NCBI GenBank assembly: GCA_025352915.1
Contig: JANXSA010000548.1
Coordinates: 1 to 6,548 of the forward strand
Direction of reading: 5' to 3'
Length of the DNA: 6,548 bases
From: Rhodospirillales bacterium
GTDB taxonomy: Bacteria > Pseudomonadota > Alphaproteobacteria > Acetobacterales > Acetobacteraceae
The notes under the pieces were generated by a model, which was not told the origin of the DNA, did not search any database, and saw nothing but the letters and a program-made list of their open reading frames with translations. Positions 6,505-6,548 of the stretch are shown piece by piece. The position numbers were made by a program, and so were the translations under genes. Each line of letters opens with the position of its first letter. Within the stretch, counting starts at the first letter, position 1.

Positions 6505-6548
6505 ATGTCACGCGTAGGCAAGTACCCCGTCGAGGTTCCCGCCGGTGT
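6505..6548 (+). CDS. rplF: 50S ribosomal protein L6, N-terminal end (partial)
   Basis: Only the first 14 full codons are present before the window ends: MSRVGKYPVEVPAG, then a partial codon GT. This matches the conserved L6 start (MSRIGK.PV.VP.GV). L6 binds 23S rRNA near the sarcin-ricin loop and the factor-binding site. A strong SD, AGGAGGG at 6494-6500, begins in the rpsH stop codon and ends 4 nt before the ATG. Position directly after rpsH is the standard spc order. The assignment rests on the short N-terminus plus gene order, which together are convincing. Confidence 0.93.
   Translation, partial: MSRVGKYPVEVPAG

Overview
The window is a compact block of ribosomal protein genes, all on the + strand, in the conserved S10-spc order: rplC (3' end), rplD, rplW, rplB, rpsS, rplV, rpsC, rplP, rpmC, rpsQ, rplN, rplX, rplE, rpsN, rpsH and rplF (5' end). 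Sixteen genes are present, fourteen of them complete. The host looks like a GC-rich alphaproteobacterium. The wording of L22 ([10 protein letters not shown]...ETEAQAV...[13 protein letters not shown]), L24 and the 101-residue zinc-free S14 fits Rhodospirillales, and Acetobacteraceae is my best guess. That placement is from remembered family sequences, not a search.

Layout: positions 1-61 hold the last 19 codons of rplC. Positions 66-4221 carry the rest of the S10 group, and 4233-6548 carry the spc group. Only 11 nt separate rpsQ from rplN, so the two groups, which are separate transcription units in E. coli, appear fused into one. Most junctions are 1-16 nt. Two are overlaps that suggest translational coupling: ATGA at rplD/rplW and TGATG at rplN/rplX. 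Nearly every gene has a recognisable purine-rich Shine-Dalgarno (SD) sequence. I see no promoter, terminator, tRNA, mobile element or CRISPR, and no gap longer than 300 bases.

The products work together in ribosome assembly and translation. L3, L4, L22, L23, L24 and L29 act in early 50S assembly and around the peptide exit tunnel. L2, L14 and L16 serve the peptidyl-transferase and intersubunit regions. L5 sits in the central protuberance with 5S rRNA. S3, S14 and S19 form the 30S head, and S8 and S17 fold the 30S body.

Two places depart from the standard picture. First, rplE starts at a GTG with a strong SD and encodes an L5 with about 64 extra N-terminal residues rich in Lys, Gly and Ala. 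Second, the 113-nt gap between rplE and rpsN is much longer than any other junction. It can form three consecutive hairpins, and it also contains an unbroken 35-codon reading frame that overlaps the rplE stop and ends 6 nt before rpsN. These are the best leads in an otherwise ordinary housekeeping region.
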